A DNA stretch of 64,000 nucleotides from Skermania piniformis (GTDB lineage Bacteria > Actinomycetota > Actinomycetes > Mycobacteriales > Mycobacteriaceae). The position numbers and the translations under genes were made by a program. The notes below the pieces were generated by a model. It was not told where the DNA came from, searched no databases, and worked only from the letters and a program-made list of their open reading frames with translations. The stretch lies in assembly GCF_019285775.1 (NCBI RefSeq), contig NZ_CP079105.1:3976603-4040602 (forward strand), written 5' to 3'. Positions 52,193 through 59,935 of this stretch are shown in pieces. The stretch's first letter is position 1. The number at the start of each line of letters is the position of its first letter.

Positions 52193-52927
52193 TCAGATCG
52201 CGCCGACCACCTCCGGATAGCCGTTGCGCCGGCACCAGCTCACCAGGTACCGCGCGTGCACGCCGCACCAGCGGTACACGGTGGCCAAGGTCATCGGGAG
52301 CTCCGGATCGTGCTCGCGGCGCTGCTCGATGATCGGACCGAGATAGCGCCCGGCCACCTTGTTCGCCGTGTTCGGCGCGACGCCGGCGGCTTTGGCCAGA
52401 CTCGCGCCGTCGCTGGCCCGGCCGGCCGCGATGGCGCCCGCAAGCCGACCGGCGGTGCGTCCGCGCCGGCCGCTGAACAGGGTGTACAGCGGTGGTGGGC
52501 CCGCCGGCCGGACCGGCTCGGCCGGTCGCCGCCCGTACGCGGTTGCCTGGACGGCGTTGAGCAGGGCCTCGAATCCACTCACCTTCTCGATGACACCGGC
52601 CACGTCCGAGCGGTGGATCGCTTCCTCGAAGTGGTCGCGCTCCACGCTGTGCCCCTGCGCGGTGAACAACACCGGCGCCGCCCGTTCGGCTCGGCGCAGC
52701 GTCTCCAGCACATCGAAACCGTCGAAGCGGTATTCCAGCTCCGGCCGGTTCCAGATCAAGTCCGTCGTGACGACGTCGAATCGGACCGCCCGTTTGATCT
52801 CGCGGTGCACCGTAAGCGGATCGACGGCCGGGACCACGGTCGCATGCGGCATCGCGGCAGCGAGCGGACCGGCGATCACCCTGGCCAGTGGCGAGGCGAC
52901 CAGGATCCGCACCCGAGGAGAATCCAT
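52193..52927 (-). CDS. Response regulator: receiver domain plus C-terminal HTH
   Basis: 244 residues. The N-terminal half is a receiver domain with the phospho-acceptor Asp in DVVTTD, the switch Thr in VLFTAQG and the conserved Lys in VIEKVSG. A linker of about 30 residues leads to a C-terminal helix-turn-helix (LAKAAGVAPNTANKVAGRYL). The ATG at 52925-52927 has GGTGAG nine bases upstream; an upstream in-frame start is less convincing. No histidine kinase is adjacent. It is divergent from a LuxR-type HTH gene, which may share its promoter region. Confidence 0.78.
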   Translation of the reverse strand: MDSPRVRILVASPLARVIAGPLAAAMPHATVVPAVDPLTVHREIKRAVRFDVVTTDLIWNRPELEYRFDGFDVLETLRRAERAAPVLFTAQGHSVERDHFEEAIHRSDVAGVIEKVSGFEALLNAVQATAYGRRPAEPVRPAGPPPLYTLFSGRRGRTAGRLAGAIAAGRASDGASLAKAAGVAPNTANKVAGRYLGPIIEQRREHDPELPMTLATVYRWCGVHARYLVSWCRRNGYPEVVGAI

Positions 52928-53144
52928 GGAAAAAGACTCACCGAAACGGATCAACATCGCAAGATCTTGCCCGACAACGCGCCACATCGGACAACGCCAG
53001 TCTGTTCGCCAAAATGTTGCTCACGTTTCGGGAGAGAACTCGCGCCCGCGTTGCCGAGCTGCTAAAAAAACATCTAGAGGCCGAGATTTCCTCAGTAAGT
53101 CACTAGCGAAACATCAACTACCGCAAGACTTCAGGAGACTCCGA
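52928..53144. promoter_or_regulatory. Divergent regulatory spacer between two regulator genes
   Basis: 217 bases, clearly lower in GC than the surroundings (for example the A-run near 53065 and CTAGAGG just after it). It separates the receiver-HTH gene from the LuxR-type gene and presumably carries both promoters. I see no palindrome strong enough to name as an operator. Confidence 0.45.
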
Positions 53145-53516
53145 ATGCCGTCTTCCGCGCGACGTTCCACGGCTTTCCCGTACGCCACACCGTCGGCAAC
53201 TCCCTCTTTGCTGAAAATTGTTCAAGCTTCCCCGAATGAACCAGACACTTCTCGGGTTAGCTGCCCGATGCCCCGCGTGCCGCGCTTCTCCGACCGGGAG
53301 GTGGACGTGATTCGCACCTGGTTGCTCTCCGGAACCAAAGCCGAAGCGGCCGGCAAGCTCTACCTGTCGATCGGCACGGTGAACACGCACCTGGCGCGAA
53401 TCCGGCACAAGTACGAGGCTGCGGGCCGGCCGGCCAACGACAAGGCCGCGCTGCTCGCCCGCGCCCTCATCGACCGACTGGTCACGCTCGCCGAGCTCGA
53501 GCGCTGCTCCGGTTGA
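53145..53516 (+). CDS. Small LuxR-type HTH regulator
   Basis: 123 residues with a C-terminal LuxR/GerE helix-turn-helix: FSDREVDVIRTWLLSG, then LSIGTVNTHLARIRHKY, the DNA-recognition helix. The first roughly 40 residues are short, polar and without a recognisable domain. The ATG at 53145 has AGGAG seven bases upstream, far better than the internal ATG at 53268 (82 residues). It has no receiver of its own, while the divergent neighbour has one, so the two may act together (inference). Confidence 0.75.
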   Translation: MPSSARRSTAFPYATPSATPSLLKIVQASPNEPDTSRVSCPMPRVPRFSDREVDVIRTWLLSGTKAEAAGKLYLSIGTVNTHLARIRHKYEAAGRPANDKAALLARALIDRLVTLAELERCSG

Positions 53517-53554
53517 ACTGCAGCGCTGCTTCGAGCAGCGAACATCGAACACTG

Positions 53555-53625
53555 AGCCGATGACGGGAATCGAACCCGCATTCTCAGCTTGGGAAGCTGA
53601 TGTTCTACCACTGAACTACATCGGC
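53555..53625 (-). tRNA. tRNA-Gly (anticodon CCC)
   Basis: Folds as a cloverleaf on the minus strand: acceptor stem GCCGATG/CATCGGC, D-arm GTTC/GAAC, anticodon stem TCAGC/GCTGA with loop TTCCCAA (CCC), and T-stem GCGGG/CCCGT around TTCGATT. The discriminator is T; CCA is not encoded. Confidence 0.95.
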
Positions 53626-53723
53626 GCCGGGCACATGCTGGCCGGTCGGCACCACTCTAGCAGCCGTCGACCACTCGCTCGGTAGGTCGGTCGGCGCGGT
53701 AGGCCGGTCGCTACGGTGGGTCC

Positions 53724-54587
53724 ATGCGGGTGGCCACCTGGAACGTCAACTCGGCGAAACAGCGCGTGCCGCGGCTGTTGCCGTGGCTCGATCAACGCCG
53801 GCCGGAGGTGGTCTGTCTCCAGGAGACCAAGCTGACCGACGACGCGTTCCGCGCGCTGCTCGGCGGCGAGCTCGCCGCCCGCGACTACGAGGTCGCGCTG
53901 TACGGCGAGGTCCAGTGGAACGGGGTGGCGATCCTGTCCCGCGTGGGCCTCGACAACGTCGTCCGCGGCCTGCCCGGGGCGCCGGGTTTCCCGCACCAGG
54001 AGGCCCGCGCGGTCGCGGCGACCTGCGGCGGGGTGCGGGTGCATTCGTTGTACGTCCCGAACGGGCGCACGCCCGACTCCGACCACTACCACTACAAGCT
54101 CGAGTGGCTGTCCGTGCTCCGCGACACGGTCGCCGCGGGCCCGGCCGACGTCCTGGTGTGCGGCGACATGAACATCGCGCCGGCCGATGCCGACGTATTC
54201 GACCCGGACGCCTACGTCGGCCAGACCCATGTCACCGCGGCGGAACGGGCCGCGCTGGCCCGGCTGACCGATCTCGGCTTGCACGACGTCGTCCGCGACC
54301 GGTGGCCGGACGAGCGGGTGTTCAGCTACTGGGACTACCGCGCCGGGATGTTCCACCAGGACCTCGGGATGCGGATCGACCTGATCTTGGCCGGCACCCC
54401 GGTCGCGGACCGGGTTCGCGCAGCCTGGGTGGACCGGGCGGCGCGGAAGGGAACCGGCCCGAGCGACCACGCCCCGGTGATCGTCGACATCGACACCGCA
54501 CCCGACGGCGACATCGGCCCGGTCGTGCCGCCGCCGTCGGCCGGGACCCCGCGGCGCGGCAGGCACAAGCTCCCGCAGGCCCGCTGA
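53724..54587 (+). CDS. xthA: Exodeoxyribonuclease III / AP endonuclease
   Basis: 287 residues of the endonuclease/exonuclease/phosphatase superfamily. Visible motifs: N-terminal ATWNVNSAKQR, metal-binding QETKL, catalytic GDMNIAP, DYRAGMF and the terminal SDHAPV His. It repairs abasic sites and trims 3' ends. The C-terminal 25 residues are a basic, proline-rich tail. It is followed after 13 bases by the DNA methyltransferase gene. Confidence 0.94.
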   Translation: MRVATWNVNSAKQRVPRLLPWLDQRRPEVVCLQETKLTDDAFRALLGGELAARDYEVALYGEVQWNGVAILSRVGLDNVVRGLPGAPGFPHQEARAVAATCGGVRVHSLYVPNGRTPDSDHYHYKLEWLSVLRDTVAAGPADVLVCGDMNIAPADADVFDPDAYVGQTHVTAAERAALARLTDLGLHDVVRDRWPDERVFSYWDYRAGMFHQDLGMRIDLILAGTPVADRVRAAWVDRAARKGTGPSDHAPVIVDIDTAPDGDIGPVVPPPSAGTPRRGRHKLPQAR

Positions 54588-54600
54588 ACCACTTATTGTC

Positions 54601-56115
54601 TTGCCCAACAACGAGTTCGGTGACTTCCAGACGCCGGAACCGCTCGCCGCGAGCCTGCTCGCGACGTTGCCCGCGCGGAATTGGGCACGTGTCCTCGAAC
54701 CGACCGCCGGCACCGGCGCCTTCCTGGCCGCGGCCCGAAAGGCGTTCCCCCGGGCCGAACTTCTCGGGGTGGAAGTACAAACGAAGCATGCCGAGCGGGC
54801 ACGCCGGTTCGCCCCGGTGCTGCACGCCGACCTGTTCACCCTGAACCTGGCCGACGACCTGCCCTACCGGACCGCCGCCGGCCCGACCCTGGTGATCGGC
54901 AACCCGCCGTGGGTGACGAACAGCCAACTGTCCGTGCTCGACTCGGCCAACCGGCCGCCCCGAGGAAACGTCCGCCGCGACCGCGGCATCGATGCGATCA
55001 CCGGCCGCGCGAACTTCGATGTCGGCGAGGCCGTCTGGCTGCATCTGCTGCGTGCGCTGGCCGGTAGCGACGCGACCGTGGCGCTGTTGTGCAAGACCCA
55101 GGTGGCCCGGAACGTGCTGCGGCACTGCGCCCGGCACGCACTGCCGATCGAATCGGCGACGATCCGCCGAATCGATGCCCGACGCTGGTTCGGCGCGTCG
55201 GTGGACGCCTGCTGGTTCACCGTCGCGCTGCGGTACCAGGTACCGATCCGGTATCGAGCGGCGGTCTACCCCGACCTCGACGCCGGGATTCCCGAGCATG
55301 TGCTCCAGGTCCGGGACGGACGGCTGATCCGGGACCTCGACCGCCGGCCGGACCTGCTCGACCTGGACGGGCGGTGCCCGCTGCCGTGGCGCCAGGGCAT
55401 CAAACACGACGCCGCCGCCGTGATGGAGCTGGTCGCCGTCGACGGTCGGCCGGTGTCGTCGAGCGGAGACCGGATCGACATCGAGCCGGAATACCTCTAT
55501 CCCCTGTTCAAGTGCACCGACGTGTATCACGGTCGGACCCGGACGGCCGCCCGGTGGATGGTGGTACCGCAGCGGCATCCCGGCGAGCCGACCCAACCGC
55601 TCGCCGCCGGCGCTCCGCAGCTGTGGCAGTACCTGACCCACCATGCCGCCGCGCTGGACGGTCGACGTTCCCGGATCTACCGCAACCGGGCGCGGTTCGG
55701 CATCTTCGGCGTCGGGCCCTACACCTTCGAGCCGTACAAGATCGCGGTGTCCGGGCTGCACAAGCGGCCCTGCTTCCAGCTGGTCGGCCCGATCACCGGA
55801 CGGCCGGCGGTGTTCGACGATGCCACCTATCTGCTGCCGTTCCACGACCCGGCCGAAGCCGCCGTGGTACACGCGCTGCTGTGCGCCGAACCGATCCAGG
55901 CACTGCTCGCCGCGATCTCGTTTCCCGACAGCAAGCGGCCGATCACCAAAGCGGTACTCCAGCGAATCGACCTGGCCGCGGCGTTGCGCCGGATCGACCG
56001 CCACCAGCTACTCGCGCACGCGACCGCGCAGCTGGACCGACTCGGCAGCGCCGGCGATCCGGCCACGACGGCCGACATCTTGGCCGCCCGGTGGGCGGCA
56101 CCCGGTAACGCTTGA
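54601..56115 (+). CDS. Orphan N6-adenine DNA methyltransferase
   Basis: 504 residues. An N-terminal FGDFQTPEPLA is typical of adenine methylases. The SAM-binding EPTAGTGAFL follows, and the catalytic NPPW is in VIGNPPWVTN (about residue 100). The C-terminal 270 residues are likely the target-recognition part, with motifs such as KCTDVYHGRT and FGIFGVGPYTF. No restriction endonuclease or defence gene lies nearby. The start is a TTG at 54601, since no ATG or GTG lies upstream in frame and FGDFQTP must be kept. It could be a regulatory or housekeeping methylase, or act alone against phage as a type IIG remnant. Confidence 0.82.
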   Translation: MPNNEFGDFQTPEPLAASLLATLPARNWARVLEPTAGTGAFLAAARKAFPRAELLGVEVQTKHAERARRFAPVLHADLFTLNLADDLPYRTAAGPTLVIGNPPWVTNSQLSVLDSANRPPRGNVRRDRGIDAITGRANFDVGEAVWLHLLRALAGSDATVALLCKTQVARNVLRHCARHALPIESATIRRIDARRWFGASVDACWFTVALRYQVPIRYRAAVYPDLDAGIPEHVLQVRDGRLIRDLDRRPDLLDLDGRCPLPWRQGIKHDAAAVMELVAVDGRPVSSSGDRIDIEPEYLYPLFKCTDVYHGRTRTAARWMVVPQRHPGEPTQPLAAGAPQLWQYLTHHAAALDGRRSRIYRNRARFGIFGVGPYTFEPYKIAVSGLHKRPCFQLVGPITGRPAVFDDATYLLPFHDPAEAAVVHALLCAEPIQALLAAISFPDSKRPITKAVLQRIDLAAALRRIDRHQLLAHATAQLDRLGSAGDPATTADILAARWAAPGNA

Positions 56116-56172
56116 CCGTTCCACAGGTCGGTGAGAGACTTTCGCTATCACTATCTCAACGCGGAGGTAGCC

Positions 56173-57021
56173 ATGGAGGCGCTCGCACATCTCGATCGGC
56201 CCGTCGCGCCGCTCGGCCCCGACTCGATGCTCTGGCAGATCGCCGGCAAGCGAACCGCGCTGCTCGGCGCGGGCGCCGCGTTGCTGCTGCAAGTCGCCCA
56301 CCCGGTGGTCGGCGCCGGCGTGCACGACCACTCCGATTTCGCCCGGCGTCCGTGGGACCGGCTGGAGCGCACCCTCGACTCGCTCTACACCCAGATCTTC
56401 GGTGGCCAACGGGCGATCGACGAGTCCGCCCGGCTGCGCACGCTGCACCGGACCATTACCGGAACCGACGAGCAGGGCCGCCGTTACCACGCCCTGCAGG
56501 CCGAGGCGTACTTCTGGGTGCACGCCACGCTGTACCTGATGCTGGTCGAGGTGGAGCGGAACTTCGGCCGCCCGCTGACCCGGGAGCAGCAGGTCGTCGC
56601 CTACGCGGAATGGCGGCAGCTCGGCGCGCTCCTCGGCATCCCGGACCGGGTGATGCCGACCGATCTGGACAGCTTCCACCGCTACGCCGACGACATGATC
56701 GCGAACACGCTGACGGCGAATTCGAGTACCCGCCAGGTCACTGCGGTGCTCGCGCTGCGCGGCGTTCCGGCGCCGACGCCGTTGCTCACCCCGGCGTGGG
56801 CACTCGGCCGGCCGGCCGGCCGGCGCGTCCTCACCCTGAGCACCGCCGGGTTGCTCCCGGCCAACCTGCGGGAACGGCTCGACCTCGACTGGTCACCGCG
56901 CCGGCAGGCCGAGCTGAACGCGCTCGGTGCCATCGTCCGGCGGACCGAGCAGCGACTGCCGGCCCGGGCCCGGTACTTCCCGATGGCGTACCGGGCGAAA
57001 ACGGCCGGCCGGGCCGGCTGA
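56173..57021 (+). CDS. DUF2236 (MpaB/Lcp-like) oxygenase-family protein
   Basis: 282 residues. The motif GKRTALLGAGAALLLQVAHPVVGAG, then a HSDF and a RTLHRTI segment, identify the DUF2236 family, which includes the latex-clearing protein and MpaB and is often haem-dependent. The ATG at 56173 has GGAGG seven bases upstream; an in-frame GTG at 56131 is less likely. The stop overlaps the next ATG (ATGA), so it is co-translated with a TetR regulator and an FAD monooxygenase. Substrate is unknown. Confidence 0.82.
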   Translation: MEALAHLDRPVAPLGPDSMLWQIAGKRTALLGAGAALLLQVAHPVVGAGVHDHSDFARRPWDRLERTLDSLYTQIFGGQRAIDESARLRTLHRTITGTDEQGRRYHALQAEAYFWVHATLYLMLVEVERNFGRPLTREQQVVAYAEWRQLGALLGIPDRVMPTDLDSFHRYADDMIANTLTANSSTRQVTAVLALRGVPAPTPLLTPAWALGRPAGRRVLTLSTAGLLPANLRERLDLDWSPRRQAELNALGAIVRRTEQRLPARARYFPMAYRAKTAGRAG

Positions 57022-57635
57022 TGTCCGGGGTCGGGCTCGTTGCGCAGCTGCTCGCGGCCGCGGCACCGGACGAGGACGATCCGGCCGTGCTGGACGGCGC
57101 GTTCGCCGCGTTCCTCGATTTCGGCATCCGGCGCACGACGATGGCCGAGATCGCCCGGCGCAGCGGGGTCAGCGCGGCGACCCTCTACCGGCGGTACCCG
57201 GGCAAGGACGCGGTGATCCGCGCGGTGCTGGCCCGAGAATCGCGCCGATTCGTCCGGGCCGTCGATGCCCGGGTGGATCGCACCGCCACGGCGCGGGAGC
57301 AGGTGGTAGCGGCGTTTGTCGCGTTCACCACGGAGCTTTCCGGCAATCAGCTGCTCCGCCGGCTGCTCACCACCGAGCCCGAATCCACCCTGCCGCTGCT
57401 CACCACCGAAGCCGGGCCGGTGCTGGCGGTCGGCCGGGAGTACGTTCGCGGCGACCTCGCCCGGCTGCAGGCGACCGGTGGGCTACCGGCGTTCGACGTC
57501 GAGCCGGTGGCCGAGATATTTGCCCGGCTGGCGCTGTCGCTGGCGCTCACCCCCGACGGCGTGATCCCGGTCGAGGATGCTGCTGCCGCTGCCGAATTCG
57601 CTCGCGCCCATATCACCGCACTGGTCCGGCTGTGA
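57021..57635 (+). CDS. TetR-family regulator
   Basis: 204 residues with an N-terminal HTH (GIRRTTMAEIARRSGVSAATLYRRYPGKDAV) and a helical ligand-binding domain. It starts inside the previous stop (ATGA) and its stop overlaps the next start (GTGA), so it is translationally coupled in a three-gene operon. It probably autoregulates that operon; the ligand is unknown. Confidence 0.9.
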   Translation: MSGVGLVAQLLAAAAPDEDDPAVLDGAFAAFLDFGIRRTTMAEIARRSGVSAATLYRRYPGKDAVIRAVLARESRRFVRAVDARVDRTATAREQVVAAFVAFTTELSGNQLLRRLLTTEPESTLPLLTTEAGPVLAVGREYVRGDLARLQATGGLPAFDVEPVAEIFARLALSLALTPDGVIPVEDAAAAAEFARAHITALVRL

Positions 57636-58912
57636 TCGTCGTCGCCGGCGCCGGAATCGCCGGCCTGGCGCTGGCCGGTGCGCTGCACCGCGCGGGGACC
57701 CCGGTGCAGGTCTACGAGGAGCGCCCGGCACCCGCACCGACCGGCGCGGGCATCACCCTCTGGCCGAACGCGTCGGCCGCACTGGCAGCGCTCGGCATCG
57801 CCGACGCGGTGTCCGGGCTCGGCCGGCCGGTGGCGGTCGGCGGGATCCGCCGGGCCGACGGCCGCTGGGTGCGCCGGATCGATCCGGACCGACTCGACCG
57901 TGCGCTCGGCGGTACCCCGATCGTGGTAGACCGCCAGGAGCTGATCGCGGCGCTCGCCGGCGAGCTGGACCGCGCCGGCCGGGTCCGATTCGGCGTCGGC
58001 GTGCGCGGTTACCGCCATGACGGCGCCGCGGTTGCGGTCGAGCTGGCGGACGGCTCGACGGTCGCCGCGACCGCACTGGTCGGCGCGGACGGCTATCGGT
58101 CCGCGGTGGCACGCCGGCTCGACGGTCGGATCACCGAGCGGTACTCCGGGTACACCGCCTGGCGCGGCGTCGCCGATCTCGACTGCACCGGGCACGAGCC
58201 GTTCCAGGCCTGGGCCCCCGGGCTGGAGTTCGGCTTCCTGCCGATGCGAGACAAACGGACCTACTGGTTTGCTGCAGCCCGCACCGCCCCGGGCGATACC
58301 GATACCGCCGCGTCGGAACTGCATCGAATATTCGCCGGGTGGCCCGATCCGATAACCGCATTGCTCGCCCACACCCGTCCCGCAGCTATCTTTCGGCACG
58401 ATATCTACGATCGGACGGTTCCGCGTCGCTGGACGGCGGGCCGGGTGGCGCTGATCGGCGACGCCGCCCACCCGATGCGTCCACACCTCGGCCAAGGCGG
58501 CTGCCAGGCACTGGTGGACGCCGCTGTTCTGGCCCGACTGATCGGCGGTCCGCCGCAGGTCACCGCCGCCGGCCAGATCACCGCCGCCGTCCCGATCACC
58601 GCCGCCGTCCCGATCACCGCCGCTGTCCCGATCACCACTGCCTTCGAGCGGTACGCCGCGACCCGGCGGCGGGCCGCGCTGCGCTGCGTCCGACAGTCCG
58701 CGCTTGCCGGCCGGATGCTGCTGGGCCCACACCTGGCTCTGCTGGCAGCTCGAACGATGGCAGCCCGCACACCCGAGACCGTCGCGTTGCGGGCACTCGG
58801 GACAATCGCCAGCAAACAGGCCGGCGCGATTCCCGGCGGCTCGAGCCGGCCGAACCGAGCCGGGCGGGAGCCGTATGCCCCTCGTCTTCGGGGCAGGACG
58901 ATGGCAGACTGA
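57632..58912 (+). CDS. FAD-dependent (group A) monooxygenase
   Basis: 426 residues. The N-terminal FAD dinucleotide loop is GAGIAGLALAGAL, a mid-protein VGADGYRSAVAR is the DG motif, and GDAAHPMRPHLGQGG is the second FAD motif. Group A aromatic or polyketide hydroxylases share this plan. The GTG at 57632 overlaps the TetR stop. Residues about 316-338 contain a repeated TAAVPI hexapeptide from an 18-base tandem repeat. Substrate is unknown. Confidence 0.88.
   Translation: MIVVAGAGIAGLALAGALHRAGTPVQVYEERPAPAPTGAGITLWPNASAALAALGIADAVSGLGRPVAVGGIRRADGRWVRRIDPDRLDRALGGTPIVVDRQELIAALAGELDRAGRVRFGVGVRGYRHDGAAVAVELADGSTVAATALVGADGYRSAVARRLDGRITERYSGYTAWRGVADLDCTGHEPFQAWAPGLEFGFLPMRDKRTYWFAAARTAPGDTDTAASELHRIFAGWPDPITALLAHTRPAAIFRHDIYDRTVPRRWTAGRVALIGDAAHPMRPHLGQGGCQALVDAAVLARLIGGPPQVTAAGQITAAVPITAAVPITAAVPITTAFERYAATRRRAALRCVRQSALAGRMLLGPHLALLAARTMAARTPETVALRALGTIASKQAGAIPGGSSRPNRAGREPYAPRLRGRTMAD
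58577..58642. repeat. 18-base in-frame tandem repeat inside the monooxygenase gene
   Basis: About 3.7 copies of ATCACCGCCGCCGTCCCG, the third with one change. It codes for repeated ITAAVP/TAAVPI hexapeptides in a loop after the second FAD motif. The unit length keeps frame, so copy number could vary between strains. Confidence 0.85.
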
Positions 58913-58917
58913 CAGTT

Positions 58918-59100
58918 ATGTTGTGGGCATGGTTGCTGGGCATCTGGGCGTTGGCGTCCGTGCCTGTTGCGGTAATGCTCGCCCGCTTGACGCGCAACGG
59001 GCACCGGAATGATTCCCGCCCGGTGCTGCCGGATTTCGAGGCCGAGGTCGGCTCAGGTGGCCGACCAACGCAGCAACCAGGGCCGTACCAGAGCGGGTAG
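58918..59100 (+). CDS. Small single-helix membrane protein
   Basis: 60 residues. A hydrophobic N-terminal helix (residues about 2-22, LWAWLLGIWALASVPVAVML) is followed by a positively charged LTRNGHRND turn and a polar Pro/Gly tail. The family is unknown. It lies five bases after the monooxygenase stop and its last 48 bases overlap the convergent hydrolase gene. It could be a chance ORF, but the clean helix and the ATG position favour a real gene. Confidence 0.5.
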   Translation: MLWAWLLGIWALASVPVAVMLARLTRNGHRNDSRPVLPDFEAEVGSGGRPTQQPGPYQSG

Positions 59101-59652
59101 TGCGTCGACCCGGCGGAATGCGTGCGCCTGCCCCCGCACCACGTGTACCGCGGTCGCGTCGGCCGGAGCCGGAACGCCGAACGGATCCCGCTCGCCGTTG
59201 ATCACCACCACTTCGCCGTGGTCGAGCGCGCAGCGCAGTTCGTCCACCCGGCTGCGTTCCGGCTTCCCCGGTGGGTGCAGCGGAAACGAGAGCGCCAGCA
59301 CGCCGGCGACCTGCGCCGCCGCCGCGGTCCGGCAGGCAACCCGGGCGCCGTTGCTCCGCCCACCCTGGATCAACGGCACCGCACCGACCTGCTCCCGGAG
59401 CGCGGTGACGACGTCCAGCCAGGCGGCGTCCTGTGGTCCGGTCGCGCCCGGTGCCCGCCGACCGGACACCTGGTACGGCTGACGGACCCGGGCGACCCCG
59501 CCACCGAGGGCGAGTGCCGTATCCCGAACCGCGAGCAGGTCCTTGGTGTCGACACCGCCACCGGCGCCGTGGGTGAGCAGCAGCAGAAATCGGGGCTGCT
59601 CGGGAAGGTCGAGAACCACCTCGGCGGGGCCCGCAACGGTCCGGATCTGCAC
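59053..59652 (-). CDS. Small alpha/beta-hydrolase (KANL3/Tex30-like)
   Basis: 199 residues. Opening oxyanion-hole motif LLTHGAGGGVDT, nucleophile elbow GGRSNGAR, acid region INGERDPFG and a catalytic His near GQAHAF are all present. Proteins of this type are uncharacterised bacterial hydrolases. The start is a GTG at 59650-59652. Confidence 0.85.
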   Translation of the reverse strand: MQIRTVAGPAEVVLDLPEQPRFLLLLTHGAGGGVDTKDLLAVRDTALALGGGVARVRQPYQVSGRRAPGATGPQDAAWLDVVTALREQVGAVPLIQGGRSNGARVACRTAAAAQVAGVLALSFPLHPPGKPERSRVDELRCALDHGEVVVINGERDPFGVPAPADATAVHVVRGQAHAFRRVDALPALVRPWLLRWSAT

Positions 59653-59935
59653 CCGCTCAGGCTACTCCGCACGGCCCAGGTGCTAGCTGGTCCGACCGCC
59701 GAAAAACCTGACAGAACCCTCATGATTTGGTCGCTATTTCATTGCTGACCAGCATATTTCATGAAAGTATCGCCAGTGTGTCGCGCATCACAATTGACAT
59801 TCGAGCGCTTGCTGGCGGTACCGCGCGCACGTACGATCGAAAGCAACAAGTTACCCGCGGGTAGCACCGGGACAACGCAGACCGGGTGGGACCGGCCGAC
59901 CGGCTCGCAACCCCAACCTCAACGGAGAGCAGCAC
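59653..59935. promoter_or_regulatory. Divergent spacer upstream of fadE5
   Basis: 283 bases without a gene, with an AT-richer part at about 59715-59790. It carries promoters for the hydrolase gene (left) and fadE5 (right). A perfect 12-base palindrome lies at 59852-59863, and GGAGAG eight bases before the fadE5 ATG is a good ribosome site. Confidence 0.5.
59852..59863. promoter_or_regulatory. Candidate operator palindrome
   Basis: TACCCGCGGGTA is a perfect 12-base inverted repeat, 72 bases upstream of the fadE5 start. TetR-type regulators of lipid degradation bind sites of this general form. It is seen directly; its role is inference. Confidence 0.4.

Noticed and set aside
58577-58642. Tandem repeat considered as a CRISPR-like array
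   Set aside because: The units are contiguous 18-mers without spacers and lie in frame inside a monooxygenase gene.
58131-58912. Possible frameshift in the monooxygenase around the tandem repeat
   Set aside because: The 18-base unit keeps the frame, and the conserved C-terminal sequence continues without interruption.
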